From Cyanophora paradoxa (lineage: Eukaryota > Glaucocystophyceae > Cyanophorales > Cyanophoraceae): a stretch of 64,000 bases of DNA. Below, in pieces: positions 37,301 through 50,400 of this stretch (positions within the stretch are counted from its first letter, which is position 1; each line of letters begins with the position of its first letter). The position numbers were made by a program, and so were the translations under genes. The stretch lies in assembly GCA_004431415.1 (NCBI GenBank), contig QPMI01000445.1, forward strand, positions 1 through 64,000. The letters are read 5' to 3'. Below the pieces are notes generated by a model, which was not told where the DNA came from, did not search any database, and was given only the letters and a program-made list of their open reading frames with translations.

Positions 37301-37966
37301 GTAGGAGAGCGCCACGGGCTGGTTGGGGTCCTGCCGGGCCGGGCGTCAGCGCGAGGCGCTGGGCGGGGCGGGGGGGAGAAGGGCGCGCCTCGAGGACGAC
37401 GTTGCGGGGCTCCTCGGCGAGGTACTCGGCGAGGGTCACGCGGGGGCGCACTCGGGCGCGCCCGGCCGCCTTGCGGGGGTCGAGGGCCTGGACGGGCACG
37501 AGCTGCGCGCCCTCCTCGGCGCGCGTGCGGTACGTCGTCACGGCCATCGAGTCCTCCAGCATCTCCCGGAGGCGCGCGTAGCCGCGGCCCCGGCCCTCGC
37601 GCAGCGCCGCGAGCACCTCCTCGGGCCCGTACGAGTGGGCGCGCGCCGCCGCGAGGAGCGCCGCCGCGTCCTCGTCGGCGGCCTGGCGCCCGTCGGGCAG
37701 CGCGAAGCGCGGCCACAGGAAGCTCTGCCCGCGGCGCGTCGACGGAGGGGGGGCGGAGGAAGGGGCGGCGGGGCGGGGGCTGCGCACGTCGGCGATGAGG
37801 GCGCGGCCGTCGTCGTCCTTGGTGAGGGCGGCCGGCCAGCGCGGCATCGCCCCGCGCTCCGAGGGCGCGCAGGCCTCCCCGAAGAGGTTGTTGAAGTCCG
37901 CCAGCGCCGCCGCCGCCTCCTCGTCGAACTCCTGCGCGCGCGGCGCCGGGCGGTCTTAGAGGGGGA

Positions 37967-37998
<32 letters not shown>

Positions 37999-38290
37999 CG
38001 GCGCCTGGGGGCCGAGGTACTCGACGCGGATGTCGACTTCGAGGGGCCCGGCGGGCCCGCACAGGCTCCCCTTCAGCGCCGTCGCGAAGCGCAGCGGCCG
38101 CCGCCGCGTGTACAGGTCGTACCTGCCGCGGCGGCGCGTCAGGGAGGAAGGAGAGAGGACGCGGGCGGGCGGGGCGGGACGGGCCCGTCGAAGGCGGAGG
38201 CCTGGAGGTACTCTCGCGGGCGGCGCGGAAGGGGCGGGTCGACGGTCACGCGGTGCCGGTGCAGCGTACCCCGCCGCCCCGCCCCCGCGG
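34328..38290 (-). CDS. Dicer-like double RNase III protein
   Basis: Multi-exon gene ending at the TAG at 34330-34328. In order: a platform-like region (YDLYTRRRPLRFATAL, VDIRVEYLGP, LADFNNLFGEAC; about 38290-37830); a PAZ-like region (VTLAEYLAEEPRNVVLEA, QPVALSYSES, LRVPTGLTAQM; about 37490-37200); RNase IIIa (EASLTHSSACG, EALEFLGDRVLRYAV, RADALEAVAGALYLDSG; about 37170-36600); and RNase IIIb (ATHFRKARRPAIPYDNRLAF, VGDAALELAVAYHSY; about 36190-35760). RNase IIIa keeps the Glu/Asp pairs. RNase IIIb has LAFVGD where LEFLGD is expected and LADALAAAAG where ADxxEAxxGA is expected, so both catalytic Glu appear lost. A long C-terminal tail has no recognised domain. No helicase domain is seen. The N-terminal boundary is uncertain: Pro/Ala-rich coding sequence continues upstream. 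Confidence 0.72.
37968..37998. repeat. Poly-G tract, 31 bases
   Basis: Uninterrupted G run (poly-C in the Dicer-like gene's sense). It lies in what is probably an intron between VEYLGPQ and EFDEEAAAALADFNNLF, or else encodes a polyproline stretch. Assembly length may be unreliable here. Confidence 0.8.
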
Positions 38291-39833
38291 CGCTCGAGGG
38301 GGCCGACGAGGCCGCCATCGGCGCCGCGACCGGGGGCGCCGGTACCGGGGCCGGGATCGCCGCCGCGGCCGGAACGAACGCTGGGGCTGGGGATGGGGCC
38401 GGGAATGGAGCCGCGGCTGGAACGAACGCTGGGGCTGGGGCCGGGATCGGCGCCGCGGCCGGAACGAACGCTGGGGCCGGGGCCGGGATCGGCGCCGCGG
38501 CTGGAACGAACGCTGGGGCTGGGGCCGGGATCGGCGCCGCGGCCGGAACGAACGCTAGGGCTGGGGCCGGGATCGGCGGGGCCGGGAGGGTGCGGCTCGG
38601 CCCGCCTGTCGTCATTGCAGCAGCTGCAGCTGCCGCAGCGGCGGCGGCGGCAGAGGCGGCCTGCGCGGCGGCTGGGGAGTAGCGAGGAAGGGGCGCCAGG
38701 GCGGGCGGCGGGCGCGGGGCGGCGGAGCCGTCGGCCAGCAGCGCGCTTAGAAGCTCCTCCTCCTCCGCGGGCGGGGCCGGCGCGGGGGCCGGCCGGGCCG
38801 CGCCGGGGCCGGGCCCAGGGTGCCCCTGCGGTGGCGGCCCGAAGAAGCTGAATGCCGGGGTGGCTTGCGCGGGCTGCGCGAGGGGCGCAGGCGCCCCCCA
38901 CAGGGGCGCCGAGGAGCCGGCGGGCGGGAGAGCCGTCAGGGGAGCCGGCGCGGAGCTGGCCGGTGGCGAGGGCCGGCCGGCGGGAGTAGACAATACAGCG
39001 GCCAGGGCGGCCGGGTTCGGAGGGGGGTACGCCGGGAGCGCCGGGGGGCGGTACGGCGCGGCCGGGCGGGGTGCGGGGGGCGCGTAGGGCCGCGGCTGCT
39101 GCGTCGACGCCGACGGCGGCGACGAGGCGGGGACCGGAGCGAGGGCGGGGATGGGGAGCGGGACAGAGGGCGGCGCATAGGGCAGGGGAGCCGCAGCCGA
39201 TGGGGCGGCTGGGGGCGGATAGACGAAGGGGACGGCAGGCGCGACGGGCCCCGGGGCGTGCGACGGCGCGATGGGATGGATTGGGAAGTGCCCAGCGGGA
39301 GGGTGCGCCGCTGCCGGGGGTAGAGGGTACGCCGCGGGAGGGGGAGGCGCGACGTAGGCAGGCGGAGGGGAGGGAACGAGGGCGGGGATCGGGAGGGGTA
39401 CGGCCGGAGCGGCGGGGTACGAGGGCGCCGCCGGCCAGGAGGCCGCTTGCTGAGGGACGAAAGGGGCGGGATAGGGGGCCGGGGCAGGGGCGGCGGGGGC
39501 GGGCGAAGGGGCGGGGACCGGTGCAGCGTGGGTGGTCCACGCGGCGGAGTACGCGGCTGGTGGTGGCCGCGGGGCCGCTTGCTGGGCAGGGTAAATGGCG
39601 GGAGGGGGGGCAGGTGCAGGGGCGGCGGGGGCGGGCGGCGGGGCGGGAGCCGGAGGGGCGGGGGCGCTCCGGCCGCCGGCGGCCGGGTCGCCGCTCTGAA
39701 CAAAACGCTCATCGGGCGCGCTGCCCTGCGGCGGGCCCGGCGGGTCCGCAGCCTCCGAGCGCGGCTCTTTGATCTCGCGGAAGTTCCTCTGCGGGGCGCC
39801 CCGGGCCGTCAGCTCGGGCGTGGTGCCAAAACC
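38291..39833 (-). other. Pro/Ala-rich low-complexity coding region
   Basis: Open on the minus strand for most of its length, with a strongly Pro/Ala/Tyr-rich translation. At 38335-38580 a 42-bp minisatellite encodes five tandem copies of a PAPAFVPAAAPIPA unit. Farther up are YAPPxVPLPIPAL-type repeats. It may be the disordered N-terminal part of the Dicer-like protein or the C-terminal part of the gene upstream. I see no start or stop that settles it. Confidence 0.5.
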
Positions 39834-42800
39834 GTCTTTCAGGGGCCGGGCGCACGATCCTGAGGACGGGGCGGGGCCCGTCCTCCTCGTCGCTCGCGGC
39901 GCCCAAGTCCAGCGCCGCCGGCGCGCTCGAGGATGCGTCCGGTTCGGAGGGGTCCGGGGCGCCGCCCCACGCCTCCAGCATCCTGGGCCCCGCCTGCGGC
40001 CGCCGCTGCGGGCGCGGGCCGGGGCGGCAGCGGCCGTCGAGCGCCGCGAAGATGTCCTTCTCCGCCTCCTCCGCCTCCTCGGAGCGCGGGGAGGACTCGC
40101 CGGAGGACGGGTCGAAGAGGATGGCGGGGCCGTCGGGGTCGTACCCCATCCGCCGCTTCCGCTCTATCTGCTTCCGCCGCTTCTGCTCGATGTCCTCGCT
40201 CACCGGCACCGCCCGCCCTGCTCGCGGGATCCGTGAGGGCGCGGCGGGGCGGGGGGTCGGCGGGGAGGGGCGGGGGGGCACCGCCCAGGTCGGGCCCGAG
40301 GCCGACCTTGGGGGTCCAGCCGTGGCTCTCGAGGTGGCGGCGGGCGAGGGCGTGGGCGTCCCGCGGGGCCGGCGGCGCCTCCAGCTCCCGCTCCAGAGCC
40401 GCTAGCCCGTCTCGCGGCCGAGGCACCGGCCGCAGCCGCGCCAGCCAAGAGGTTGGCTTCGGGGCCGTTGGCGGAGCGAGGCCCGTTGCAGCCGCGTCCA
40501 CAGCAGGCGGAGAGAGCGGGGGAAGAGCAGCGTTTGGAGGAGGCAGGGGCGGAGCGGCGGGCGGAGCGGGCGCCGCTGCAGGGGCCTCGATGGCGTCCGG
40601 CGGGGGAAGAGGCCGGGTCCACGCGAGGGCCGCTGGCTGCGATAGAGCGAAAGCTGGGGCCGTCGTGAGCCCGATCGAAGGCGCCGACGAAGCGGAGTCG
40701 TGGGCGGCCGTCCAGGCGGCGGTAAGCGGACGGGGCGGGCCGGACGAGGAGGAAGAGGAGGGGGTGGAGGAGGCGCCCTCCGCGCCGGGCGACGGGTGCG
40801 GGCCGGGATCGCGGGGCTCGAGGTGGAGCCGTTGGGGCGCCTCCGCCTCGAAGAGCATGGCCGGCCAGCTCCCCTCCGACCCGCTCGAGCCGCCCTCTGC
40901 GCCGCCCTCGCCCTCGCCGCCGGCGTCGTCTTCGCCCTCCGCGGAGGGCTCCCACCTCGCGGCGCCCCCCTCCAGCCCGGAGCCGCCCTCCTCCTCCTCC
41001 TCCTCGTCCTCCTCCTCCTCGAGCGCCCGCCCTCCGTCGGCGTTGTCGGACTCCCCGCCGGCCTCCGGGGTCTCCCCCGCCGCCGTCTCGGCCCCGGCCC
41101 CGCCCCCCGCGAGCAGGCGGGCCAGGCTCTCCTGCAGCATCCGCCTCGCCTCCTCCGCCTCCTCCTCCTCCGCCTCCCGCGCCGCCGCCACCTCCACCTC
41201 CTCCTTGTCCTCCTCGGGGCCGCCGCGGGCGCCCTGGCCGCCGACCCTCAACTTCTCCTCCTCGTCCTCCTCGCCGTCGCGCCCTCCTTCGCCGCCGCCG
41301 CCGACGCCGTCCGACCCGCCACCGGCGCCGTCTGGCGTGCCGCCGCGCTCGGAGCCGCCCTGCCAGCCGCTCTCCGAGCTGGTGCTGCCCTCCGTCTCAC
41401 CATCGCGAGCCGATTCGCCGGCTTGCTCCGGCCCGCCGCCGGCGTCGTCATCGCGCGGGGGCTCCGGGGCGGCATTCGCTGCTTCGGGGGCGGCGGTCGA
41501 GGCGAGCAAGTCGGGCCCCGCCGGGCTTGCGGCCCTCCCGGCTGCAGGGGCGGCCTCCTCCGTGACGGGGGCAGCGGGAGGCTGTTCTGGCGGGCAGGCC
41601 GCGGCGCCGATGTCGTCGCGGGTGTCAGGAGCGCCGCCGGCATCGGCCGCGCCGTCGGCGGCCTCCTCGCGCAAGGCCGGCGCCGGCCCCCGAGCTCCGC
41701 CGCCGGCGCCTCGCGGAGGGCCGCCGCCGCCGCCGCCGCCTCTGCGGCACGGGCCACGGCTTCGGCGAGCGCCTCCTCCACAGCCGCCTCCACCTCCTCC
41801 GGCGAGGGGCCCGGCCCCGCGCCCGCCGACCCCGCCTCCCGCGCGGCTTCTTCTCCGCCGGCGCTGCGCTGAGCGGAGGCATCGGCCGCGAGCTCCTCCT
41901 CGATCTGATCGGCCTCGCCGGCCGCCCCCGCGGGCGCCGGCGCGGCCCGAGGCCGGCGCCCCCCCCGCCGCACCAGCGGCTCCTCCTCCTCGTTCTCCTC
42001 CTCGGGCGGCGGCTCCGGGAGCCCGACGCCAGCGCCGCTCACGCCACCCGCGCCGAAGTCCCGCGCGCGGCGGCTCGGCAGCCCAACGCCGGCGCCGCTC
42101 TCGCCGGCTCCGTCCAAATCGCCGTTGGCGTCAAAGAAGCTACCGCCAGGGCCTCCGTCGGGCTCGGCGCCGCCCGCCTCCTCCTCCTCGTCGCCCTCGC
42201 CCTCGCCGTCGTCGAGGAGGCCGTAGTCCTCGTCGTCCTCGGGGATGCCGGCCTCGCGCAGGAAGGCGAGCACCTCCTCCCGCTGCACCCGCCGCAGCGC
42301 CCGCATCATCTCCCGCCGCCTCGCCACCTCCTCCTCCATCTGCCCCGCCCGCCCCGTCGGCCCCCGCCGGCGCACTCGCGGCCGGCCGGCCGGCCCGCGG
42401 GGCGCGCGCACCTCGATGCTCTCGTGGATGGCGAGGACGCGGTCCCGCTCCTCGGCCTCCTGGGCGCTCGCCTTGAGCGTCTCCCTCAGCTGCCGCTCCT
42501 CCTCCTCCGCCGCCCGCCGCTCCTCCTCCGCCGCCAGCGCCAGCTCCTTCGACTCCTCGAGGATCTGCTGCAGCTCCTCCTCTGTCGGCACCCGCCAATC
42601 GTCCTGCGCCGGCGCCTGCGCCTGCGCCGCCGCCGCCCTCGCCCGCGCCTTCTTCGGCCTGCGGGCGCGCATCGGGGCGGGAAGGCCGGAGCGCCGGCGC
42701 CCGCCGGGGACGCACAGGGGGTCCACGGGCAGTGCGGAGAACGCCGAGGGCACCCCGAGCTCCTCGATGCCCCGGTTCGGCCTCAAGCGCCACTGCGCGC

Positions 42801-44600
42801 GGCGTGAGCTGCACGGGGCGGCGCGGCGGCGGCGGCGTCGGCGACGGGGCGCACGTCTTCGACGCGGCCGGCGGCGCGGTGGGGCGGGGCCAGGCTCGGG
42901 GAGGGGAAGGGGGCGGCGGGGTCGGGGTCGGGCTCGCGGGCGCGGGCGGCGTCGGCAGCGTCCTCGAGGAGGAGGAGCTCGGAGAGGCAGGTGACCTCCT
43001 TGGACTGCTCCAGGGCGAGCCGCAGCTCCTCCTCCTCCTCGGCGTCCCGCCTCGCCTCCTTCAGCGACTGCCGCAGCGCCTTCGCGAGCTGCGCGTCCCC
43101 GTCGCCCCCCGGCGCCACCCGCCGCCGCCTCGCCTCCGCCTCCGCCGTCCTCCGGCTCTCCACCTCCGCCGCCTTCAGCGCGAGCTCGATCGCGTCGACC
43201 TCGCCCCGGCGCGGGGCGGCGGCGCCCGCCGCCGGGCCCTGCCGCGCGGTCCCGGCTGTCGACGGCGGGCGCCCGCGGGCGGGGCCGGCGGGGGCGCTGC
43301 GCTCGAGCGGGGCGGTGGGGCGGCGCCCCTCTCCCACATGGGCGGCGGATTGGGCGCCGCGCTCGGTCGCACCGGAGCGGAGGAGCGGCCGGCGGCGGGG
43401 GCGCCCGGCAGAGCGGCGGCGGAGGACGAGGAGGGGAGATTGGGGGCAGCCGGAGGGTACGCGGGAGCCGGCGCTCGGGGGGCGGCGGGCTGGTAGAAAG
43501 AGGGCGGGGATTGCTGTGCAGGGTGTGTGGAGGGCTGTGATGCGCCGTGGACGGGCTGCTGTGGGACCGCCGCGGCGGCTGGCTGGGCTGGGGCGGAAGA
43601 GGCGGCATAGTGCGGCGCGGCGGTGCCAGAAGCCAGAGGGACCTGAGCCGGGGGAGGGGCGGCCGCGGAATGCGCAGGGTACGAGGCCGGCGGGGCTGCC
43701 GCCGGCCACGCAGAGGGCGAGGGCGACGAGCCGGGCGCGGGGCCGGGCGAGGGGCCGGGCGCGGGGCGCTGTGGGGGAGCGACGGGGCCCCACGCGGGGA
43801 GGGAAGGCGGCTGCGGCACGTGCACGGGCGGCGACTGGGCCGCGGGGCGTGCGGAGGCGGCTCCGGCGAGGGCGGCGGCGGCGGCCGGGAGCCCGAGGGC
43901 CCCGCCGCCGGTGCCGCGGAGGACGGGCCGGCCTCCTGCTCGGAGCGCCGGGCCGAGCCCGGCGGGTCGCGGAAGTCGGGGCCGTTCATGTAGAAGGGCC
44001 GCTCGTCGGGGGAGCCCCTCGGCGGCCCCGGCCGCCGCGAAGCCTGCGAAGGCTGCCTGCCCCAGCCCGAGTGGGGCCCGTTCTGCGCTGCACGGGTGAG
44101 CTGGGCCGCGAGTCTGGCGCGCGCCACAAGCGGGTGAATCTGGCGCGCACCATAAGCTCTGGATCTGGCCGGATGCAGGGCAAGCTCGAGGGGGGTGCAG
44201 GGTGCGCCCGGTCGGGTACGTTCCCTCGCGCCTTGGCGGGCTGCAAGCGGACGGGGATCAGCCACAAGGGCCGCGACCGGCAGCGGGGCGAGTGGGGCGC
44301 ACGTCCGCGACGCGGACGACGAGCTCGTGCGTGGCGGTGCAGCCGGACTGGACCACCTTCCCCCAGTACGCGTGCACCGAGATGAGATCCACTTTCTCAA
44401 ATTCTGGATCCAGCACGACGTCGTCTGGACTGGCGGTTGGAGGAGGAGAAGCGGGAATGGGGGCGGGGGGCGAGGGTCTGCACCGATGTTCTGCTGGGTC
44501 GCGTCCTCCTTCTTCAGCTCGCCCCCGCTCTGAGCTGCCTTCCTCACCTCGATGTCCAGGTCGGGCCACCTGCCGAGAGACACGCGAGTGCCCGTCAGGG
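39834..44600 (-). CDS. Acidic low-complexity protein with ubiquitin-interacting motifs
   Basis: Long minus-strand coding region with short GTGCG..CAG introns (for example about 42340-42415 and 39786-39856). Three segments fit the ubiquitin-interacting motif (acidic-L-x-x-A-L-x-x-S-x-x-E): EEELQQILEESKELAL, DAQLAKALRQSLKEARRD and EEEELRLALEQSKEV; ELALKAAEVESRR is a weaker fourth. The rest is Glu/Asp-, Ala- and Pro-rich, probably disordered, with folded-looking islands such as RRHLESHGWTPKVGLGPDL and QKRRKQIERKRRMGYDPDG. The upstream part includes VLDPEFEKVDLISVHAYWGK. Role unknown; binding of ubiquitinated partners is inferred from the motifs. The boundaries to the genes on both sides are uncertain and the exon chain is not fully resolved. 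Confidence 0.5.
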
Positions 44601-44759
44601 AGAGGACCCGAACGCAACTCAGCCGGAGAGGGGCACCAGGCGATGAGGGGCTCGAGCCTGGAGGCAGGGGCCGGCACCGCAGACGTGCGAGATCAGAAGC
44701 AGCGCGTTGCAGGAAAGCAGAAAGAAGCGCACCCTAGGTCACGAAACATTTCGATGGAC

Positions 44760-47259
44760 TCGACGTAGTGCTCAGTCACCTGCGTGTTCTGCCGCGGGCG
44801 TCACATGTATACAGGGGGCGGTGCAGCCACGCGGGGCCCGGGGCCGTGATCGCACGGTGATGGAGCCCGCATCGGGAAAGATGACGAGGCGTGTCGGGCG
44901 CGGGTTCAGGCTGCTCAAGATGGCGGCGATGTGCGGCCGGGAAGACTTGAAGTGGCCGCCGCAGCCGCTGCGAGGGGTTCAGACAGGCGGCTCGCCGCAG
45001 ATGCCTTTCTCGCGCACATTCCGGCACCAATCATCGGAATACCGAAGTAAACACACGTGATGAGGCTCTTGAGGCCGCCCTCGCTGGCCCCGATCCACCT
45101 GCGAGTCCATCGGATCGGTTCGAGAGACTGAAAATTAAATGAGAGGCAGGGGCGGGCCCTTCGTATCCGGGGCGCGTCTGCGTGGGCTGCCAGAAGAACG
45201 CCGGGGTGCAGAGTTCGCCGCCGACCTCCACCAGGTAGCTCGGGACCTCGTCCTTGTTGCCGCACGTGTAGTATTTGCTTCGCGTCTTCACGAACGTCCA
45301 GGGCTGTGCGGTTGCTTCAGGGCGAGGAGCTGGCGCGCACGCATAGCGCAGAGGCTCACCTTGATCATCCCACCGAGGATCCTGCCCCCTACGTCGAGGA
45401 CAGGGATGAACAGACCCTGCAGCGTTGACTGAGATAGGACAGGCGGGAGGCCGGGAGCCTAGCAAACAAGGGTGCGCGTACCTCCCAGTGGGAGCCGCGG
45501 AGACCAAGCACCTCGCCCTCGGCAGCGCCAGCATTCTCGGGGTCCAAGGGAATGTAGGCCGTGCCGGTGGCCCTTGGAAATTGGGGACGCTCATGATCAC
45601 TATCCCCTACAGAAACAGAAATCCAGGCCGGGGGCGTGCGCACGGGTTTGTCGAGAAGCCCGGCAGCTTTGCAAGATCGGCAGCAGCGCGCGAGCCCGAG
45701 GGTTCATGATCAGCGCGACTCGCAGAGGCCGCGTCCAAGTTCGCCACCAGCTGGGCGAGCTTGTCTTGGGTCAACTGCGGCCGCCAGATTCAATTATCCG
45801 ACCGAGCACTTGGAAGAGCGGGGCCCACCTCCCTGCTAAGCCAAGGCCTGATCGAGTCGGAGAACCTGACTGTCCTCTCCAGAAGCCGCCGGGTGAGACC
45901 GCGCGCCTTGAGCAAATCGAATTCAGCCCCAGGCACGCTGTATCTGGCGACGCTAATTCTGGCAGTCATCGCCCGGAGGACAGTTCGGAACTGTGCACCA
46001 CGCCATATGCATCCCAGGGTCACAAGGTTCCAGAGAGGCGCGCAAGGGATTCGGGTGGGTACAGGCGGGGCGCACGAGCTCGTCTCGGCGTTCGAGGGGG
46101 AGGATGTCTGAAGCGCGGACCCTCCTCAGAGGCTGGGCGAGGGTCTTCGTCACGCCGACGTGCACCGCCCGTATCCAGTCCCTTGTTCTTCGGATCTCGT
46201 CGGGGAAGTCCTCTGAAGGAACCAGATGAGCGGCGAGGCGGGATTCTTGAGCGAGGAAAAGCGATACGGACCCTGGTTCTCGCAGTCTTCAAAAGCCTCG
46301 ACAGCTTCTCTGATGGAACTTCGCATGCCAGCCTCGGACGGAAGAGAGAATTCTGCAAAGAACAAGTTTAACAAGGGACAGAATTGAAGTTGAAATCAAA
46401 GTCTCGCACGCTTGGGGTCAGCAACGCGGCGACCTTGAATTCGGCCTCCGGTTTGGATACCCATACAGCTGACGCATCCGTCGTACCACTTTCCGAACAC
46501 AGAGAGCTCTGCTCCGGCGTCAGATGTCTGGACGGACCTGGCGCGGCGCGATATACGCCTGGGCGCGCGCGCCGAAGCCGCGTCCGCGCTGGCAGCGGCG
46601 CTGCGGAGCTGGGGCTGCGGAGCTGGGGATTGAGGCGCACCGATTTCAACGACGATACCGAGAGTGGCATGCATCTTCTGTTTCGTACTGTTGCAGAAGG
46701 CGGACTTGATGTTGTCGTTCGTGATGAAGCGAACGCGCCGGATGCGCGGCGCGGGCTTCCCCCAGTTGTGGAAAACATCGATGCGGCTGAGCTGGAGGTG
46801 ACGATCGAGCTCGCCACACTGTCGACGTCGACGGCGCGTCATGCACGATCAGATTTCAGACCGTTCCTTGCTAATATAAGGAGCTTGAGGATGCGGCATG
46901 GAGCCGCACCTTGGTTGAACACGAGCCTGACAGGTCCTTTTTGTGCTGTCTGATGACGAGGTCCTTGAGCTCGCCCTGCGCTCGGTCCAGTCAGCGCGCT
47001 GGGGATGGATCTGCAAGCGGCGGCTGGCAGAAGAGCCTGGAATCGCTGCTCTAATCTCGTGCGAAACCTCCGGGCGTGTCGTACGCCGCGCTGCGCGGCC
47101 CGGCCCCCGCGGCCGTGCCCGTGCGCTCCTCATTCGCCGCGGAAGCGAAGCCGCTTCGCGCACCTCCCACAGCTTCACAAGCGCGTTCTTGATACGCTCA
47201 CTGTATCTCCAGTTCTCCGACGGCGACAGCGCGCCTTCGATGCGCTTGCGGGGCGCCAT
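44760..47259 (-). CDS. Unidentified multi-exon gene
   Basis: I recognise no family. A credible start is MAPRKRIEGALSPSENWRYS at 47259, followed by ERIKNALVKLWEVREAAS. Later exon-like segments on the same strand are VFHNWGKPAPRIRRVRFITN (about 46775), KMHATLGIVVEIGAPQ, SSIREAVEAFEDCENQGPYR (about 46320), DWIRAVHVGVTKTLAQPLRR (about 46160), MTARISVARYSVPGAEFDLL (about 45950), SVPNFQGPPARPTFPW (about 45590) and WTFVKTRSKYYTCGNKDEVP (about 45290). These read as ordinary folded protein rather than GC artefact and are separated by stretches containing stops. The gene may continue into the UIM region downstream. It diverges from the DUF4215 gene across about 165 bp. Confidence 0.5.
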
Positions 47260-47423
47260 TCGTCTGCTATGATGACTGCTGCTAGTTTTCTGACGAGCCT
47301 GCGCCGCATTCTCCTCCAGGCGAATGTTGCTGGTGCCGCCAGAGCCCTATACCCCAACGATCTCGTTCGCCTCCGTACCCAGTAGTTCGCTGATCAAGTC
47401 GGAGCGCGGCCGGCTCTTCGACG

Positions 47424-50400
47424 ATGTCGAAGAAGATCAAGGCCGGCCCCGGCGGGGTCGGCGAGATGCTGGACCTAAACAAAACGGAGCTCAACAGGTG
47501 GGGCTAACCGTCACTCCGCCCTCGACGCGACGCCGGCGAAGTCTGACCGCGTTGTAGTCTGCTTACGAAGTGGGACCGCTCGGTCAAGTCTCCTCTTTGC
47601 ACGACGCTCAAGGTTGGCATGGATAAGGACATCAAGGACTTCGGTTCGTGGCGCCCGGCGCCCCGCTGAGCAACACGCACCGCTGACGGCCGCCCGCGCT
47701 TCAACTCACAGATTGCTGCGGTAATGGTTCGTTGACGCCCGTCCGAGCTTCCGCACTTGCGCCGCTAACCGCCAGTTCGGCCAGGCGAGCTCAACGGGGA
47801 CGAGGAGGTGCCCGCCTGCGCGGCCCGGCGTTGCGTGTATCTGACCCTTCGTTCAGTGTGATCTGGGAGGGACGATGGTGCCTGGCGGCCTGAATGGCAG
47901 AGGCGAGTGGTCCGCGGCGATTCACTGGAGTACGAGCTGACGGGTCGCACGCAACACAGGGCAAAGCTGGGATATGCAGTGCACTGCCAAGTGCATGATC
48001 AAGCCTTTCTGCGGCGACGGCATCCGCGGGCCCAAGAACGTCGGCCACGACTGCGAGCAGTGCGTGTCGCGCCGCGCTTAGCTATCGCCCTGGGCTGGGC
48101 GCGGCTTGGAGCGAGCGGCGCGCAGGTGCGACGATGGGCCCAGCGGCAACGGGTTCGGCTTCTTCCAGAAGTGCGACAGCCTGTGCAACCTCAAGAACTA
48201 TTGTGGAGGTGCCGCGCGCCCCGCGCGCCCGGCGGCGGGGCCGGCGGCGGGCTCACGCGCCGCCGGCAGACGGCAAGATCGACTGGGGCAACGAGCCGAA
48301 CGCCGAGCGCATCGTCTACCGCAACTACAAGGAGAAGCCGGTCTTCGCGAACGGCTTCGACCACATCCAGAACAACAACAGTGCGCCCGCCCGCCCGCCC
48401 CGCGGGCCCCCGGGCCGAGCCGCGGCGGCAGAGGTGAACGTCGTGATCGAGAACGGCGTGGAGCGGCGCGAGCAGTGTGAGCGGCGCCCCCGCCCCCCGC
48501 CCTCCGGCCCCCGCTGCTCCTCGTCTCACCCGACGCGCGCGCAGGCGACGACGGTGCGCCCGCCGCCGGCCCGAGGAAGACCCGCGTCCGCGGGAGCCGC
48601 GGGCCGTGCCCGCTTAGCTAAGGGACCGCAGGCACCGCGAACGGCGGCATGGACAAGTGCACGCAGGAGTGCAGTGCGCCCGCTCGCCCCGCGCCCTGCC
48701 CCCCCCGATCGCGCTGACTTTCGTGCCGCAGAGGTTCCCGTCTGCGGAGGTGCACCCCGCCGGCTCTGCCGACGGCGCGGCCCGCGGCCCCGCGCCTGAC
48801 CGTGCCCCGCAGACAACCTGGTGAACCGCTCCGCCGAGCAGTGCGGTGCGCGCGCCCCGGCCGCGGCTCTTCTTCGGGGCGCCGACGGTGCGCCCCAGAC
48901 GACGGGAAGGCCAACGGGGCGATGGACAAGTGCACGGCGACCTGCCTGAAGCCCGTCTGCGGGTGCGCGCCGCCCCGCCGCTTCATTTTCCCCCCTCCAG
49001 CCCGCATCCAACCCGCGATCCGCAGCGATCAGATCGTCAACCGCTCCTCCGAGCAGTGTAAGGGCCTTCCCACGGGCGCCTCCGGGCTGCACGGCGCGCC
49101 GACGCCCGCCCGCCCTTCCCGCCGCAGGCGACGAGGGGGGCCTCAACGGGCAGATGGACCGGTGCGACGACCCGCCCCGCCGCCCCGCGCCCCGCCGCCG
49201 GCCTCACGGGCGGCCCGCAGGTGCACGAAGGACACGTGCCAGCTGCCCGTCTGCGGGTGCGCCCCGTCCCCCAAAGCGCGCTCGCGCTCGAGGCCGGCGG
49301 CTTACCCGCTCTCTCCCAGCGACGGCCTCGTTAACAAGTCGTTCGACGACGCACGCGGCCCCGCGGAGGAGTGCGGTGCGCTCGTCTCTTCCATACCCCC
49401 CTACCCCTCCTACCCCCCCCCTCCTCCCCCCCCCCACACCGCGTTGCCTCCCTCCACTTCCGTCGCCTATCCTCTTCAGATCCTCTTTCCCTACGCCTCT
49501 GCCTCCCTCCACTTCCTCCTCTTCTCCCCCCCCTCCTCCTCCTCCTCCTCCCCCCCCCCCCCCCCCCTCCTTTCCCCCGCCCTCGGTCACTCGGCCCGTC
49601 CTCACCGCTCACCCATCCCACCCCCGCCCATCCTTCCGCTTCTCCACTGCCTCTCGAGTCGCTGAAACCTGGCCGGCTCTCGCAGACGACGGCGGGATGA
49701 ACGGGCTGGCGAACAAGTGCACGGCGGCCTGCAAGGTCCCCGTCTGCGGGTGCGCCCCCCGTATCCGAGAGCGTCAAGCTCCCCTTGCTGATCCGGTGCA
49801 TGCAGCGACGGCCTCGTCAACCGCACAGTCCCTGACAACCGCGGCCCGGCGGAGCAATGCGGTGAGCTGCGCCGCGGCCCGACGAGTCGGGCGCTGGCTG
49901 GCCGCCGAGCTCGCGCCGCAGACGCGGGGCGCGCCAACGGGTCCATGGACACCTGCACGTCCTCCTGCCAGAACCCCGTCTGCGGGTGCGCCCCATGCGC
50001 GACTCCGCCGCCCCGCCACACTCACGTGCCCGCCCTCTCGTCAGCGATGGCCTCGTCAACCAGAAGTTCGAAGTCTGGTCAGCCTCCCGCGCCCCTTGCT
50101 CGCCCCTGCCCGCCGTGCTAATCCGCCCTGCAGCGACGACGGGTCGCTGAACGGGGAGCGCGACCGCTGCGTCGCGACGACCTGCCAGGTGCGGGGAGGG
50201 GCCCGCCGCGCGACCGCCTCGGCCCTCCTGTGACGCGCGCCGAGCAGCCCCCTCGCTGCGGCGACGGCCTGACCAACGCCACCGGTGCGCTGCGCCCGCC
50301 CCGGGCCGTCGCCCTCGAATCTTGACCCCCGGAGCCAGGCGAGGAGTGCGACGAGGGCGACAAGCTCAACGGGCAGAAGGACCACTGCACGGCCACCTGC

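Noticed and set aside
30283-44583. Very long frames on both strands of the GC-rich region (for example over 1,000 codons at 41248-44583)
   Set aside because: High GC depletes stop codons, so long antisense frames are expected; only frames with domain motifs, splice borders or biased composition consistent with coding were kept.
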